A DNA stretch of 64,000 nt from Zoogloea sp035335645 (GTDB lineage Bacteria; Pseudomonadota; Gammaproteobacteria; Burkholderiales; Rhodocyclaceae): positions 1 through 64,000 of the forward strand of contig DAOQMM010000007.1 of NCBI GenBank assembly GCA_035335645.1, in the 5' to 3' direction. Below the pieces are notes generated by a model that worked only from the letters and a program-made list of their open reading frames with translations, did not search any database and was not told the DNA's origin. The translations under genes were made by a program, and so were the position numbers. Shown here piece by piece: positions 16,918 through 27,854 of this stretch (position 1 is its first letter; every line of letters begins with the position of its first letter).

Positions 16918-18152
16918 GCGGCGCACGCCGCCCGCAGCCCGCGGCCGATGTCGACCGCTTCGTCCAGGCGCGGCAGCAGCACGGCCACGATGGACGCGTC
17001 CACCCGCCCCTGGCCGGCCAGATCGTTCATGAAGGCGGCCACCTCGGGCGGCGGCAGCCCGGCGCGGTAGGGTCGATCCTGAATCATGGCCTGGAAGATG
17101 TCGGCCACGCGCAGGATGCGCGCCTCGACGGGCAGCTGCTCACCCTGCAGGTGGAAGGGATAACCGCGGCCGTTGGGCTCCTCGTGGTGCCAGGCTGCCC
17201 AGCGGGCGATGTCCTCGAACCCGGCGATGTCCCGCAGGATCTGGAAAGTCTCGAAACTGTGGGTGCGCATCACGGCCCGCTCGGCCTCGTCCAGCCGGCC
17301 GGGCTTGTCGAGGATCTCGTCGGGCACCCGCAGCTTGCCCAGGTCGTGGAGCAGGCCGGCGATCTCGATCCGTTCGCAGGCCGCGGCGTCCATGTCCAGC
17401 GCCGCGGCCAGCAAACGCGCCACGCCGGCCACGCCAATCGAGTGGGCGGCCGTGAAGGGACTCTTGGCGTCGACGATGCAGGCAAAGATCCCGGCCAGCT
17501 GATGCAGCTCCTGCACCGACGCCGGGACGGCCGGCCCGTCGAAGCGGCGGGTGCGAAGGAAGGCCTGGATGGCCCGCGGCTCCTGCATCAGCCAGAAGGA
17601 TTCCCGCGCGGAGGCCCGCAGAAAGGCGTCCACCAGGCGCGGATCGAAGTAGTGCCCGGCGTGGCCGGCGATCTCGTCGCGAATCCTGCCCGTGTGCAGC
17701 AGCAGTTCGCCCCGCGCCTGCCAGGACGCCGCGAGGGCATCGACCCGATCCACCAGGTAGATCAGGTTCGCCTGCCGCGCCACGTCGTCGGGTAGCCCGA
17801 TGGTCGTCAGCACCTCCCAGCGGGTGTGGTGATAGCGCACCGGCAGGGCGAGAGGCTGCAGGGGCGGGAATCGCCCGAGCAGGGCGAAGCCGGTCTCACA
17901 GTGATCCTGGGCACCGTCCCAGTCGAAGTGGCCGACCAGCTTGCCGTGGGTGCGCGTGGATGAGACACCGATGTCGTGGAGCATGCCCAGATCGAAGCAG
18001 AAGCGGACCTCCGCGTCGGTCAGGCCCAGTTCGCGGGCACATTCGGCCGCCATCAGGCCCACGCGCTTGCCGTGGGCCACGTCGTCCACGCCCACCAGGT
18101 CGAGGGCTTCGGAGAGGGCCTGGATGACGTGGCGGAGATCGGTCTGGGTCAC
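16914..18152 (-). CDS. Tandem HD plus HD-GYP-type phosphohydrolase
   Basis: 412 residues from a GTG at 18152. There are two HD domains. The first (residues about 1-130) has 'AHGKRVGLMAAECARELGL' and 'CFDLGMLHDIG'. The second (about 215-380) has 'AHSIGVAGVARLLAAALDM', 'IAGLLHDLGKLRVP', 'ILDKPGRLDEAERAVMRTH', 'HHEEPNGRGYPF' and 'ILRVADIFQAMIQDRPYR'. HHEEPNGRGYPF is the HD-GYP motif, so cyclic-di-GMP phosphodiesterase activity is likely in the C-terminal half. The first domain retains HD but not GYP. No receiver or membrane domain is present. It is probably monocistronic. Confidence 0.82.
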   Translation of the reverse strand: MTQTDLRHVIQALSEALDLVGVDDVAHGKRVGLMAAECARELGLTDAEVRFCFDLGMLHDIGVSSTRTHGKLVGHFDWDGAQDHCETGFALLGRFPPLQPLALPVRYHHTRWEVLTTIGLPDDVARQANLIYLVDRVDALAASWQARGELLLHTGRIRDEIAGHAGHYFDPRLVDAFLRASARESFWLMQEPRAIQAFLRTRRFDGPAVPASVQELHQLAGIFACIVDAKSPFTAAHSIGVAGVARLLAAALDMDAAACERIEIAGLLHDLGKLRVPDEILDKPGRLDEAERAVMRTHSFETFQILRDIAGFEDIARWAAWHHEEPNGRGYPFHLQGEQLPVEARILRVADIFQAMIQDRPYRAGLPPPEVAAFMNDLAGQGRVDASIVAVLLPRLDEAVDIGRGLRAACAA

Positions 18153-18289
18153 GGGCGCGCCTCGCTAAAGGGAGTTCGAGGGAGGGAAGTCCGCGGACGC
18201 AGCGCCGGGCCGGCCTCCAGCATGCCTTATCGGACGGTTGGCCCGGGATCTTGATCGCTGCGGCATGGCCTGCGCGGACAACGCTGCGC

Positions 18290-18724
18290 TCAGCCCCCCT
18301 GCCCGTTGCTGTCGCGCCAGAAGCGTTCCATCGCGATGTAGGTGTAGGACGCCGACCAGCCGATCAAGAGCAGCCCGTTGAGCGCCTCGACGCCCGCCAG
18401 CAGCCTCACCGCGCCGCCGGGCACCACATCCCCATAGCCAAGGGACGTGTAGGTTTCCGCCGAAAAGTACAGGGAGACGTCGAGGGAGAATCGGCTGGAT
18501 TCGTCCAGCGTGCCGTAGCCGCCCCACTGCACCAGGGCATACACGACCAGCGCATAGAGCGCGATCTCGACGATGTGGGCAAAGAAGGTCGAGAAGATCA
18601 CCACCAGCAGGCGCGCCCGCGGGCGGATCGTGAGGGTCGGCAGCAGCAGGCTCAGCCCGCGCAGGACCTCATAATGGATGACCGTGGTGACGATCAGCAG
18701 TGCCAGGCAGGCCAGTACGACCAT
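18290..18724 (-). CDS. Two-helix potassium-channel-like protein
   Basis: 144 residues, three hydrophobic segments plus a pore loop. 'AETYTSLGYGDVVP' contains the K+ selectivity filter T-x-x-G-Y-G-D in the normal position between two helices (Ion_trans_2 type). A first extra helix (residues 1-30) precedes them. It probably forms a tetrameric inner-membrane K+ channel. No RCK/TrkA-N or cyclic-nucleotide domain is attached, so its gating is unknown. The ATG at 18724 has AAGGGGAA upstream. It stands alone. Confidence 0.8.
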   Translation of the reverse strand: MVVLACLALLIVTTVIHYEVLRGLSLLLPTLTIRPRARLLVVIFSTFFAHIVEIALYALVVYALVQWGGYGTLDESSRFSLDVSLYFSAETYTSLGYGDVVPGGAVRLLAGVEALNGLLLIGWSASYTYIAMERFWRDSNGQGG

Positions 18725-18821
18725 GTGCGCTTCCCCTTGTCCCTTCTTTCGCTGAGGCCCGGATTATCCCATCGGGAACGGTCAGGGCGCTGCACCAAGG
18801 GGAAAGCAAACGTAAGGGCGA

Positions 18822-19742
18822 TCAGCTCCGGGCGACGCCACCAGCGACCGCCACCCGCGTGCCCTGCGGCGCATGATGCGCGGCCCGGTAGAAGTTCAGG
18901 ATGCGGCGCACGTATTCCTGGGTCTCGGCGTAAGGCGGCACGCCGCCGTGACGGGTCACGGCGCCCTCGCCGGCGTTGTAGGCCGCGGCGGTCAGGGCCA
19001 CGTCGCCCTTGAACTGGGCCAGCAGCGTACGCAGGTAGGCCAGCCCGCCGCGGATGTTCTGTTCCGGGTCGAGGGCGTCGCGCACGCCAAAGCGTTCGGC
19101 GGTGTCCGGGATGAGCTGCATCAGGCCGACGGCGTTCTTCGGCGAACGGGCCGCGGCGTCGAAGTTGGACTCGGTGCGGACGATGGCCAGGGCCAGGCGG
19201 GCATCCACGCTGAAGCGCGGAGCGAGCTTCTGGATCAGCTGGGCGTGGCGGCGCTTGTCGGCCGGCAGCGCGCGCACGTAGCGATCCACAATGTCCTGGG
19301 GCACGACCTCGTCAACGACCGCCACGGCCGCCTCCGGCGCCCCGCCGCGGGTCAGACAATCGGGCAGGCGATCACCGGCGGGGAGCCCGCCCAGCAGGCT
19401 GCGGGCGCGCTCGTGCCCGCGTTCGGCGGCCACGGCGAGGAGGTTGACGGCCAGCTGGTTGTCCCGGGCAAGCCCCTGACCGATCAGGTACAGGCGGCCA
19501 AGGCGATACTGGCCTTCCGTGCTGCCCTCACGGGCGGCGGCGCAGTAGTGGCTGGCGGCCTGCGCGGGCAGGTGTTGACGTTCGGCCTGGTAGCCACGCT
19601 CCAGCAGGCGTGCCACGGCGGGCGCCTCCTCGCTCCATTCCGGCGCGTCCGCCGGGACGGCCTCGAGCGTGCCGCCGCGAGCCCCACCGGTGACGGCGAG
19701 CAGGAGCAGGACGGACAACAGGCGAAGGACGGGACGTAACAT
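18822..19742 (-). CDS. Secreted lytic transglycosylase (SLT domain) with Sel1-like repeats
   Basis: 306 residues. The signal peptide ends near residue 23 ('LLLLAVTGGARGG'). Residues about 40-115 contain Sel1/TPR-like helices ('GQYRLGRLYLIGQGLARDN', then 'AVNLLAVAAERGHERA'). The catalytic domain covers about 165-290: 'LALAIVRTESNFDAAARSPK' (catalytic Glu), 'NAVGLMQLIPDTAERFGV', 'IRGGLAYLRTLLAQF' and 'AAYNAGEGAV'. It cleaves glycan strands of peptidoglycan, giving anhydromuropeptides. The Sel1-like part may mediate partner binding. It is a single gene. Confidence 0.88.
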   Translation of the reverse strand: MLRPVLRLLSVLLLLAVTGGARGGTLEAVPADAPEWSEEAPAVARLLERGYQAERQHLPAQAASHYCAAAREGSTEGQYRLGRLYLIGQGLARDNQLAVNLLAVAAERGHERARSLLGGLPAGDRLPDCLTRGGAPEAAVAVVDEVVPQDIVDRYVRALPADKRRHAQLIQKLAPRFSVDARLALAIVRTESNFDAAARSPKNAVGLMQLIPDTAERFGVRDALDPEQNIRGGLAYLRTLLAQFKGDVALTAAAYNAGEGAVTRHGGVPPYAETQEYVRRILNFYRAAHHAPQGTRVAVAGGVARS

Positions 19743-19899
19743 CGGGGCGCATGGAGACTCGGGGCGTCCGCATCATGCCGCCCATGCCGGCGTCAGCGCG
19801 TGAAGCATTCGACATTCCCCCGTACATCCCGTCCGAGCGGTCGGTGGAACGGTCAATCCGTCACGCGGCGGGCGGCGCGGCCCCGGGCCAGCGGCGCCC

Positions 19900-20883
19900 T
19901 CAGACGTGCTCGATGCTCAGCACCACCTGGGTCTGGTTGAGCAGCAGGTAGGCGATCTCGCCAAAGGTCATGGGCCCGGCGAGGGAACCGCAACGGCGTC
20001 CTTCGAGGCCGTGGTACAGGTAGTTGAGGATGCAGTTGCAGGACCACAGGGGCGGTACCTCGGCCTCGGCACCGGTCGGGTCGCCGAAGCTCACCGGGGC
20101 GGCCAGGCGATAGTCCACGTCGTCGAAGACCGGCGCGTAGAAATCCACGCGCCCCGCGGTCTCGTCCACGCCCTTGATGGACACGTTCACCGAGGCCCCG
20201 CCGTAGTCGGCCACCAGGGGCAGGCGGGTGTCGGCGGCGCGGGCCTTGAGATAGGCCGCGAATTGGGTCTCGACGCCATTGACCTGGCAGCGCTCCGCCG
20301 AAAAGCCGGTTTCGGGAAAGCGCAGGGTGTCGCCGTCACCTTGCTGCAGGGCATTGAAGATGTCGATGCGCGCGTACGCGCTGTCGGGCAGCGGCACGTG
20401 CAGGACCACCGCCCGCTCCGTATCGAACGCCAGACGTGGCCCCGCCACCACGGTGGGACTGAGGCGACCGGCGTCGTCCAGGTGGGTGCCGGCGACCCAG
20501 CCGGCCACCGGCTTGATGAACATGTCGGGGAAGGTGGGCGCCTTGCGCGCATAGAGGGAATGCACGGCCGAGAAGGCCGGGATGATGATCAGGCTGAAGC
20601 CGTTCGCCGGGGCGTCCTCGCAGAGATGCTCCAGGCTGGTGAGATCGTAGCTGCGGATCTCGGGGACGCCCGCCATCACCGGGATCTCGGTGACGAAGAG
20701 CAGCGCCCGGCTGGCCAGCCCGCCCTCGTCGGCCATGAAATAGGGGATGGTCCCGCCGATCCAGTGGCCGGCCGGCAGGCGGCGCAGCAGGGTCTCGTCG
20801 CCGGCAATCATCAGCCATGCGCCGCGGCGGATGAGCGTGGCCGCGTCGTCCACACTCATCAGGCGATTGGTCGGTGCGTTCAT
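19900..20883 (-). CDS. Unknown protein with FIST-C-like ending
   Basis: 327 residues, no signal peptide or membrane helix. The N-terminal 'LIRRGAWLMIAGDETLLRRL' and 'GHWIGGTIPYFMADEGG' are distinctive but not tied to a named enzyme. The last 60 residues ('LWSCNCILNYLYHGLEGRR', 'AGPMTFGEIAYLLLNQTQV') resemble the C-terminal domain of FIST sensory proteins, where a 'GfYtyGEIa...NqT' pattern is typical. FIST domains are thought to bind small ligands such as amino acids. The assignment is tentative. It overlaps by 4 bases (ATGA) the stop of the gene upstream, so the two proteins are made together. Confidence 0.6.
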   Translation of the reverse strand: MNAPTNRLMSVDDAATLIRRGAWLMIAGDETLLRRLPAGHWIGGTIPYFMADEGGLASRALLFVTEIPVMAGVPEIRSYDLTSLEHLCEDAPANGFSLIIIPAFSAVHSLYARKAPTFPDMFIKPVAGWVAGTHLDDAGRLSPTVVAGPRLAFDTERAVVLHVPLPDSAYARIDIFNALQQGDGDTLRFPETGFSAERCQVNGVETQFAAYLKARAADTRLPLVADYGGASVNVSIKGVDETAGRVDFYAPVFDDVDYRLAAPVSFGDPTGAEAEVPPLWSCNCILNYLYHGLEGRRCGSLAGPMTFGEIAYLLLNQTQVVLSIEHV

Positions 20884-21638
20884 GCGGCCTCCCGGACCAG
20901 TTGTCCCAGCTCATAGGTGAGCATGCGCTCGTTCTTCACGAAGTAGCGATGCACGTCCCGCAGCTTCATGCGGCGCACGTCGGCGTCGGCGATCACGGCC
21001 ACCTGGGCACGGGTCCGGGACAGCAGCAGCTGCAGGCTCAGCACCCGCACATCCAGCTGCCGTCGCCCTTCCAGCAGGTCCAGCCAGACCGGGTCGTCCG
21101 CCGACGGCACGCGGCTGCCGGCGACACCCCCGGCCACCGGCGCCTCCGTCCGCGGCACGTTCCGCAAGGGCTCGACGCCGGCCATCGCCGGAGCGGGCGC
21201 CTCCTGGCCGCCCGACCCGAGCTGACCGTTCTCCAGCGCATAACGGTAGCGCCACAGCTCCGCCATGGGCAGATCGAGAAAGGCGCACACCGCCGCCATG
21301 CTCACGCCTTCATGGAGCAGCGCGAGCACCTGCCGGTCCAGCGCCCGGGTGAAGGGCATCCCGGCCTCGCCGGCCCAGGCCTGGCGGGGCATTTCGCCGC
21401 CCAGGGGCGGGCGCACGTGCACACGGATCTTCCAGCCACCGAAGCCGGTATGCCGCCAGACCACCTCCGGACCGGATTCGACGGGCTTGCCCCGACCGAA
21501 GCCGAACCAGCTGCGCGGCGCCTCGACGCCGATCCACACATCCATGCAGCGATTGAATTCATCCGCCCGGGCCTCCCGGACGGTCCACGGTTCCTGGACC
21601 TGCAGCAACTGCCGCCACAGTGCGGACGCATCGGCCAT
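20880..21638 (-). CDS. Unknown protein resembling an ISL3-transposase N-terminal region without its zinc ligands
   Basis: 252 residues from the ATG at 21638, which has GAGGTG upstream. Residues 10-75 ('QEPWTVREARADEFNRCMDV', 'WRHTGFGGWKIRVHVRPP') have the layout of the ISL3 transposase zinc-finger region, but only one cysteine remains. A helix-turn-helix follows ('MPFTRALDRQVLALLHEGVS', 'MAAVCAFLDLPMAELWRYRY'), as in those transposases. No DDE catalytic domain is present. The C-terminal 70 residues are rich in L, R and V. It may be a domesticated DNA-binding protein that regulates or partners with the coupled FIST-like protein. I do not recognise the family with confidence. Confidence 0.55.
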   Translation of the reverse strand: MADASALWRQLLQVQEPWTVREARADEFNRCMDVWIGVEAPRSWFGFGRGKPVESGPEVVWRHTGFGGWKIRVHVRPPLGGEMPRQAWAGEAGMPFTRALDRQVLALLHEGVSMAAVCAFLDLPMAELWRYRYALENGQLGSGGQEAPAPAMAGVEPLRNVPRTEAPVAGGVAGSRVPSADDPVWLDLLEGRRQLDVRVLSLQLLLSRTRAQVAVIADADVRRMKLRDVHRYFVKNERMLTYELGQLVREAA

Positions 21639-21955
21639 AGCCACCTCGCTCGAAGGAAGACGCCCGGAGGCGCCAGAACGGAGAACCGGCCGCAAGGGAC
21701 GTGCCAGAATCCGTCCGTTTGCCGGCAGAGCGCCCCCGCAGGCCGTCACCGCCCGCGCTCCGCGCGACACCTCGCCCATGCCAGGCAGATTGCACCGTCG
21801 GGCTGCGCGATGCCGCGTCGCACCATGTCCCGCCGGTGAACACCCTGCGTCCCCAACCTGCTGCAAATCCGATCAACATGCCCGCGGCGGCCCCGCCCTG
21901 CGCGACGGGACGGCCGAAGCGTGGCAGGATGCCGCGAGTCCCGAAGCCCTCCGCC
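21639..21955. other. Divergent gap between the unknown gene pair and the WYL regulator
   Basis: 317 bases. No protein-like frame and no clear -35/-10 pair stands out. The frame that extends the WYL gene upstream has compositional features of non-coding GC-rich DNA. Confidence 0.4.
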
Positions 21956-22642
21956 ATGACCCGCACCGAACGTCTCTTCACCCTGATGCAGATCCTGCGC
22001 CGCCACCGTCAGCCCGTGAGCGGTACCGACCTCGCCCGCGAGACGGGGGTCAGCCTGCGCACCCTGTACCGGGACATCGCCACACTGCAGGCCCAGGGCG
22101 CCCACATCGATGGCGAGGCCGGCGTGGGCTACGTCCTGCGTCCGGGTTTCCTGCTGCCCCCCCTGATGTTCAGCGCGGAGGAGATCGACGCCATTGTGCT
22201 CGGCGCACGCTGGGTGACCGAACGTGCGGACCCGGCCCTTGCCGCCGCGGCGCGGGACGCCCTGAGCAAGGTTGCGGCCGTCCTGCCGGCCCCGCTGCGC
22301 CACCAGCTCGACGACGTGCCCCTGCTGATCGGCCCGGTCACCGACAGTGGTCGTGATGCGCACACGGTGGCGCAGCTGCGCACGGCCCTGCGCAACGAGC
22401 GCAAGCTGTCGATCGACTACCGCGACGAGCACGGCGCCGCGAGCCAGCGCGTCATCTGGCCCTGCGCCCTGGGCTTCTTCGAACGTGTCCACGTCCTGGT
22501 CGCCTGGTGTGAGCGGCGCGCCGATTTCCGCCATTTCCGCGTTGACCGCATCGAACGGCTGGACCTGCTCGACGCCGGTCTGCCGCGTCGCCGTCAGGCG
22601 CTGCTGCGGGAATGGCGCGCGCGGGAAGGCATCACCGGCTGA
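21956..22642 (+). CDS. YafY-type HTH/WYL-domain transcriptional regulator
   Basis: 228 residues from the ATG at 21956. The N-terminal HTH is 'RLFTLMQILRRHRQPVSGTD' then 'LARETGVSLRTLYRDIATLQ', the hallmark of the YafY/DeoR-like group, followed by 'AQGAHIDGEAGVGYVLRPGF' and 'LLPPLMFSAEEIDAIVLGAR'. The WYL-like domain spans about 135-210, with 'LSIDYRDEHG' and 'RVIWPCALGFFERVHVLVAW'. WYL domains bind nucleic acid or nucleotide ligands. It lies upstream of a VOC protein, a common pairing, and probably controls it. Confidence 0.85.
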   Translation: MTRTERLFTLMQILRRHRQPVSGTDLARETGVSLRTLYRDIATLQAQGAHIDGEAGVGYVLRPGFLLPPLMFSAEEIDAIVLGARWVTERADPALAAAARDALSKVAAVLPAPLRHQLDDVPLLIGPVTDSGRDAHTVAQLRTALRNERKLSIDYRDEHGAASQRVIWPCALGFFERVHVLVAWCERRADFRHFRVDRIERLDLLDAGLPRRRQALLREWRAREGITG

Positions 22643-22759
22643 CGCCGCGCCGCGCCGTGCGCGCTGCTGCCGGTTTCTGACAGCCCGCCGCCGCAGAATG
22701 GGTCCACCCGCCGGCCTGCCGCCGGACGGCCCTTCGACCCCGAACCGAGGAACCCTGCC

Positions 22760-23131
22760 ATGCCGCACCCGAACTACATCCTGCTCTACGTGACCGACCC
22801 GAGCGCCAGCGCCGCCTTCTACACGGCGCTGCTGGCGTGCCCGCCGGTGGAGGCCTCGCCCACCTTCGCCCTGTTCGCCCTCGATTCCGGCCTGATGCTG
22901 GGCCTGTGGGCGCGCGGCAGCGTCGAGCCCGCGGCCTCCCTGGGCGGCGGAGGCGGCGAGCTCGCCCTCACCGTCGCCAGCGAGGCCGCGGTGGACGCCT
23001 GCTTTGCCGACTGGCGGGCGCGCGGGCTCACGATCCTCCAGCCCCCGACGCACATGGATTTCGGCTACACCTGCGTCGTGGCCGATCCGGACCACCATCG
23101 TCTGCGGGTGTTCGCACCAGCCCGTCCGTAA
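22760..23131 (+). CDS. VOC-superfamily (glyoxalase/dioxygenase-fold) protein
   Basis: 123 residues with two beta-alpha-beta-beta-beta repeats. 'NYILLYVTDPSASAAFYTAL' opens the first, and 'DFGYTCVVADPDHHRLRVFA' closes the second, where D-P-D-x-H-x-x-x-V-F resembles the metal-binding end of VOC proteins. Members include glyoxalase I, fosfomycin or bleomycin resistance proteins and extradiol dioxygenases; the short length and neighbouring YafY regulator fit a small binding or resistance-type protein. The substrate is unknown. It is 117 bases downstream of the regulator, same strand. Confidence 0.8.
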   Translation: MPHPNYILLYVTDPSASAAFYTALLACPPVEASPTFALFALDSGLMLGLWARGSVEPAASLGGGGGELALTVASEAAVDACFADWRARGLTILQPPTHMDFGYTCVVADPDHHRLRVFAPARP

Positions 23132-23240
23132 CGGGAACCTGCGGACCGGAGAACCGGTCATCCCTGGCAAAGCCCGGGCGTGCCGCCTCCATGACGTGGC
23201 CGGCCCGCAGCGGGCTGCCATCAATCCCCGGAGCCGCCCC

Positions 23241-24311
23241 ATGATCCCCGTCGCACGCCCCCGTCATCCCGCGTCTCGCCTTTTTCTAAGCGCCCGGCTC
23301 CTGGCCGCCCTGGCCGCCCTGTCCGTCGTGGCCCCGCCGTCCGCAGCCGGCCCCCTGCGTGAACGGCTGCGGGAGCGCCTGCAGGCAGACGACGCGTCTG
23401 GCGGACCGCTGAGCGATCTGGGCGGTGGCGAAGCCCTGAGCTGCAGCGACTGGTCCCGCCGGGTGGCGCGGGTGCAGGCTCTGGCCGGCGCCGGCCTGCG
23501 CGGACCGGCCGCGGATCTGTCCGACGTGGCCTACGGTGCCGGCCCCCGCGAGCAGCTCGACGTCTTTGTCCCGCATGACCGCTCACATGCGGGCGGCGCG
23601 CCCCTCATCGTCATGGTCCATGGCGGAGGCTGGTGCGTCGGTGACAAGGCCATGACCGGCGTGACGACCCACAAGGTCGACCGCTGGACACCACACGGCT
23701 TCGTCTTCGTATCGCTGAATTACCCCATGGTGGGCGACGGTGCCGATGCCCGCGCCCAGGCCGCAGCCGTCGCCCGTGCAGTGGCCTTCGTGCAGCGTCA
23801 TGCGGCCGACTGGGGCGCCGATCCCGCGCGGGTGATTCTGATGGGCCACTCGGCCGGGGCCCATCTGGTGTCGCTGGTCAACGCGGATGCCGAGCTGCGG
23901 CGTCAGGCGGGCGTCGGGCCCCTCCTCGGCACCGTCTCGCTGGATGCGGGGGCCATCGACGTGGTGCGGCAGATGCCGGTCGTTTATCCCTTCCTGAAGA
24001 CCCGCTACCGGGAGGCCTTCGGCACGTCCGAAGCCGGGTGGCTGGCCGCCTCGCCCTATCACCGCCTCGGGCGCGACGCCGCCCCATGGCTGGGGGTCTG
24101 CTCCACGCAGCGTCAGGACGACCCCTGCGGACAGGCCCGCGCCTATGCCGACAAGAGCGTCCGTCTGGGCCTCCGTGCCGAAGTGCTCCCCGAAGCCATG
24201 AACCATGGCGCCCTCAATGCGGACCTGGGCCTGCCCGGGCCGTACACCCAGGCGGTGGAACGTTTCCTGGCCGGCCTCGACCCGGCGGTGGCGGCCCGCC
24301 TCGGGCGCTGA
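23241..24311 (+). CDS. Secreted alpha/beta hydrolase (carboxylesterase/HSL-like)
   Basis: 356 residues. The N-terminal 'SRLFLSARLLAALAALSVVA' is a signal peptide with an SAAG-like cleavage region. 'DVAYGAGPREQLDVFVP' precedes the oxyanion-hole motif 'IVMVHGGGWCVGDKAM' (HGGGW). The nucleophile elbow is 'VILMGHSAGAHLVSL' (GHSAG). 'MNHGALN' near the end probably supplies the catalytic His. This pattern fits the BD-FAE/esterase-lipase group acting on esters in the periplasm or outside. It stands 109 bases after the VOC gene and could be in the same unit. Confidence 0.82.
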   Translation: MIPVARPRHPASRLFLSARLLAALAALSVVAPPSAAGPLRERLRERLQADDASGGPLSDLGGGEALSCSDWSRRVARVQALAGAGLRGPAADLSDVAYGAGPREQLDVFVPHDRSHAGGAPLIVMVHGGGWCVGDKAMTGVTTHKVDRWTPHGFVFVSLNYPMVGDGADARAQAAAVARAVAFVQRHAADWGADPARVILMGHSAGAHLVSLVNADAELRRQAGVGPLLGTVSLDAGAIDVVRQMPVVYPFLKTRYREAFGTSEAGWLAASPYHRLGRDAAPWLGVCSTQRQDDPCGQARAYADKSVRLGLRAEVLPEAMNHGALNADLGLPGPYTQAVERFLAGLDPAVAARLGR

Positions 24312-24487
24312 GTCCTCACTCGCAGGCAGCCCGGCGCGGGCAGACACCTGCGGGTCGGGCCGCGGATCAGCGGTTGGCCGCGTGCCTGCGGTTAGCCTCC
24401 CTCCGCCGGCGCGCCGGCAGCGGTAGCCGTCGAAAGACGCATCGCCCCGCCGGGCAAGGTCGGCCGCCCGGAACGGCCGTGTACATG

Positions 24488-24513
24488 AAAAAAGGCCGGG
24501 ACACGTCCCGGCC
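24488..24513 (-). terminator. Rho-independent terminator of the OmpA-like gene
   Basis: GGCCGGGA-CACG-TCCCGGCC at 24494-24513 forms an 8-bp perfect stem. On the minus strand it is followed by six T residues (24493-24488). It lies 30 bases past the stop of the OmpA-like gene. Confidence 0.9.
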
Positions 24514-24543
24514 TCCTTGTTCGCGTGAGCGACGCGGCAGCAC

Positions 24544-25020
24544 TTACTGCACGCGGACCTCCACGCGACGGGCTTCGGCCTCGTCGGCACCGCCGAGGGT
24601 GATGGCGGGCTTGCGCAGCTTCAGCTTGTCGGCGGCCACGCCGGCGGTCGCCAGGGCGTCCTTGACGGCCAGGGCACGGGCCTTGGAGACTTCGGCGTTC
24701 ACCGCGGCACCGCCGGTTTCGTCGTGGTAGCCGGAGATCAGCACCAGCTTGGCGGGCTCTTCGTGCAGCTTGGCGACGACCTTGGCCAGCTCTTCGGCGG
24801 CGTTGGCCGGCAGCTCGGCCTTGCCGGAGTCGAAGTAGAGCTTGACCAGCGGCTCGCCCACTTCGGCGATTTCGGGCTCTTCGGCCACCACGGCGGGCTT
24901 GGCAGTCTGGGCCTGACCGGTCACATAGGTGGTCAGACCGATCACCAGACCGATGACCAGGGCGATCACACCGAAAAGAATGCCCAGAACGAGATTCTGG
25001 TTGTCGTCGTCTTGCGTCAT
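24544..25020 (-). CDS. Inner-membrane-anchored OmpA-family protein
   Basis: 158 residues from the ATG at 25020, with AAGGAT about 8 bases upstream. A single helix at about 10-32 ('LVLGILFGVIALVIGLVIGL') anchors it. The OmpA C-terminal domain covers about 60-158: 'LVKLYFDSGKAELPANAAEE', 'KLVLISGYHDETGGAAVN' and 'VSKARALAVKDALATAGV'. The peptidoglycan-binding element G-H-T-D is replaced by G-Y-H-D-E-T, as in several cytochrome oxidase-linked and gliding-type OmpA proteins. It may bind peptidoglycan from the inner membrane. It is followed by its own terminator, so it is a single gene. Confidence 0.82.
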   Translation of the reverse strand: MTQDDDNQNLVLGILFGVIALVIGLVIGLTTYVTGQAQTAKPAVVAEEPEIAEVGEPLVKLYFDSGKAELPANAAEELAKVVAKLHEEPAKLVLISGYHDETGGAAVNAEVSKARALAVKDALATAGVAADKLKLRKPAITLGGADEAEARRVEVRVQ

Positions 25021-25113
25021 TGCACGATCCTTCGGGAAGTCAGTGGGAATGAATTCAGCCCGCGAGTATAGCGGTTTACCCTGACGATCTCGCGATTTCC
25101 CCCTGCAATTCAC

Positions 25114-25134
25114 AAAAAAGGCGACGTCACCCGC
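25114..25134 (-). terminator. Possible terminator of clpB (short stem plus T6)
   Basis: On the minus strand, GGTG-ACGT-CGCC (4 bp with one G-U pair) is followed by six T residues at 25119-25114. The stem is short. Together with the stronger hairpin at 25161-25185 it probably ends the clpB transcript. Confidence 0.4.
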
Positions 25135-25160
25135 TGCGGCCCGCCGGCCACCGGATGCAT

Positions 25161-25185
25161 GGACGCCCGCACGCGGCGGGCGTCC
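25161..25185 (-). terminator. Strong hairpin 34 bases after clpB
   Basis: GGACGCCCGC, loop ACGCG, GCGGGCGTCC: a perfect 10-bp GC-rich stem. No T-tract follows it directly. Confidence 0.55.
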
Positions 25186-25218
25186 GCCACCCCCCGGCCA
25201 TCGCCGGGCGGTGGGACA

Positions 25219-27798
<2,580 letters not shown>

Positions 27799-27827
27799 GG
27801 AATGCCTCCTGAACGGGTCTGAGGCCT

Positions 27828-27854
27828 AGATGGGGGAGGCGCCGGCAGTTTCAA
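27828..27854 (-). promoter_or_regulatory. Sigma-32 heat-shock promoter of clpB
   Basis: On the minus strand, TTGAAA (forward TTTCAA at 27849-27854), exactly 13 bp, then CCCCATCT (forward AGATGGGG at 27828-27835). The E. coli consensus is CTTGAAA-N11-16-CCCCATNT, so only the leading C of the -35 differs. The start of transcription would be about 20 bases before the ATG at 27798. Confidence 0.9.

Noticed and set aside
20880..21638. Annotating this gene as an active ISL3-family transposase
   Set aside because: No DDE domain, no terminal inverted repeats flanking it and the zinc cysteines are lost; only the N-terminal layout is similar.
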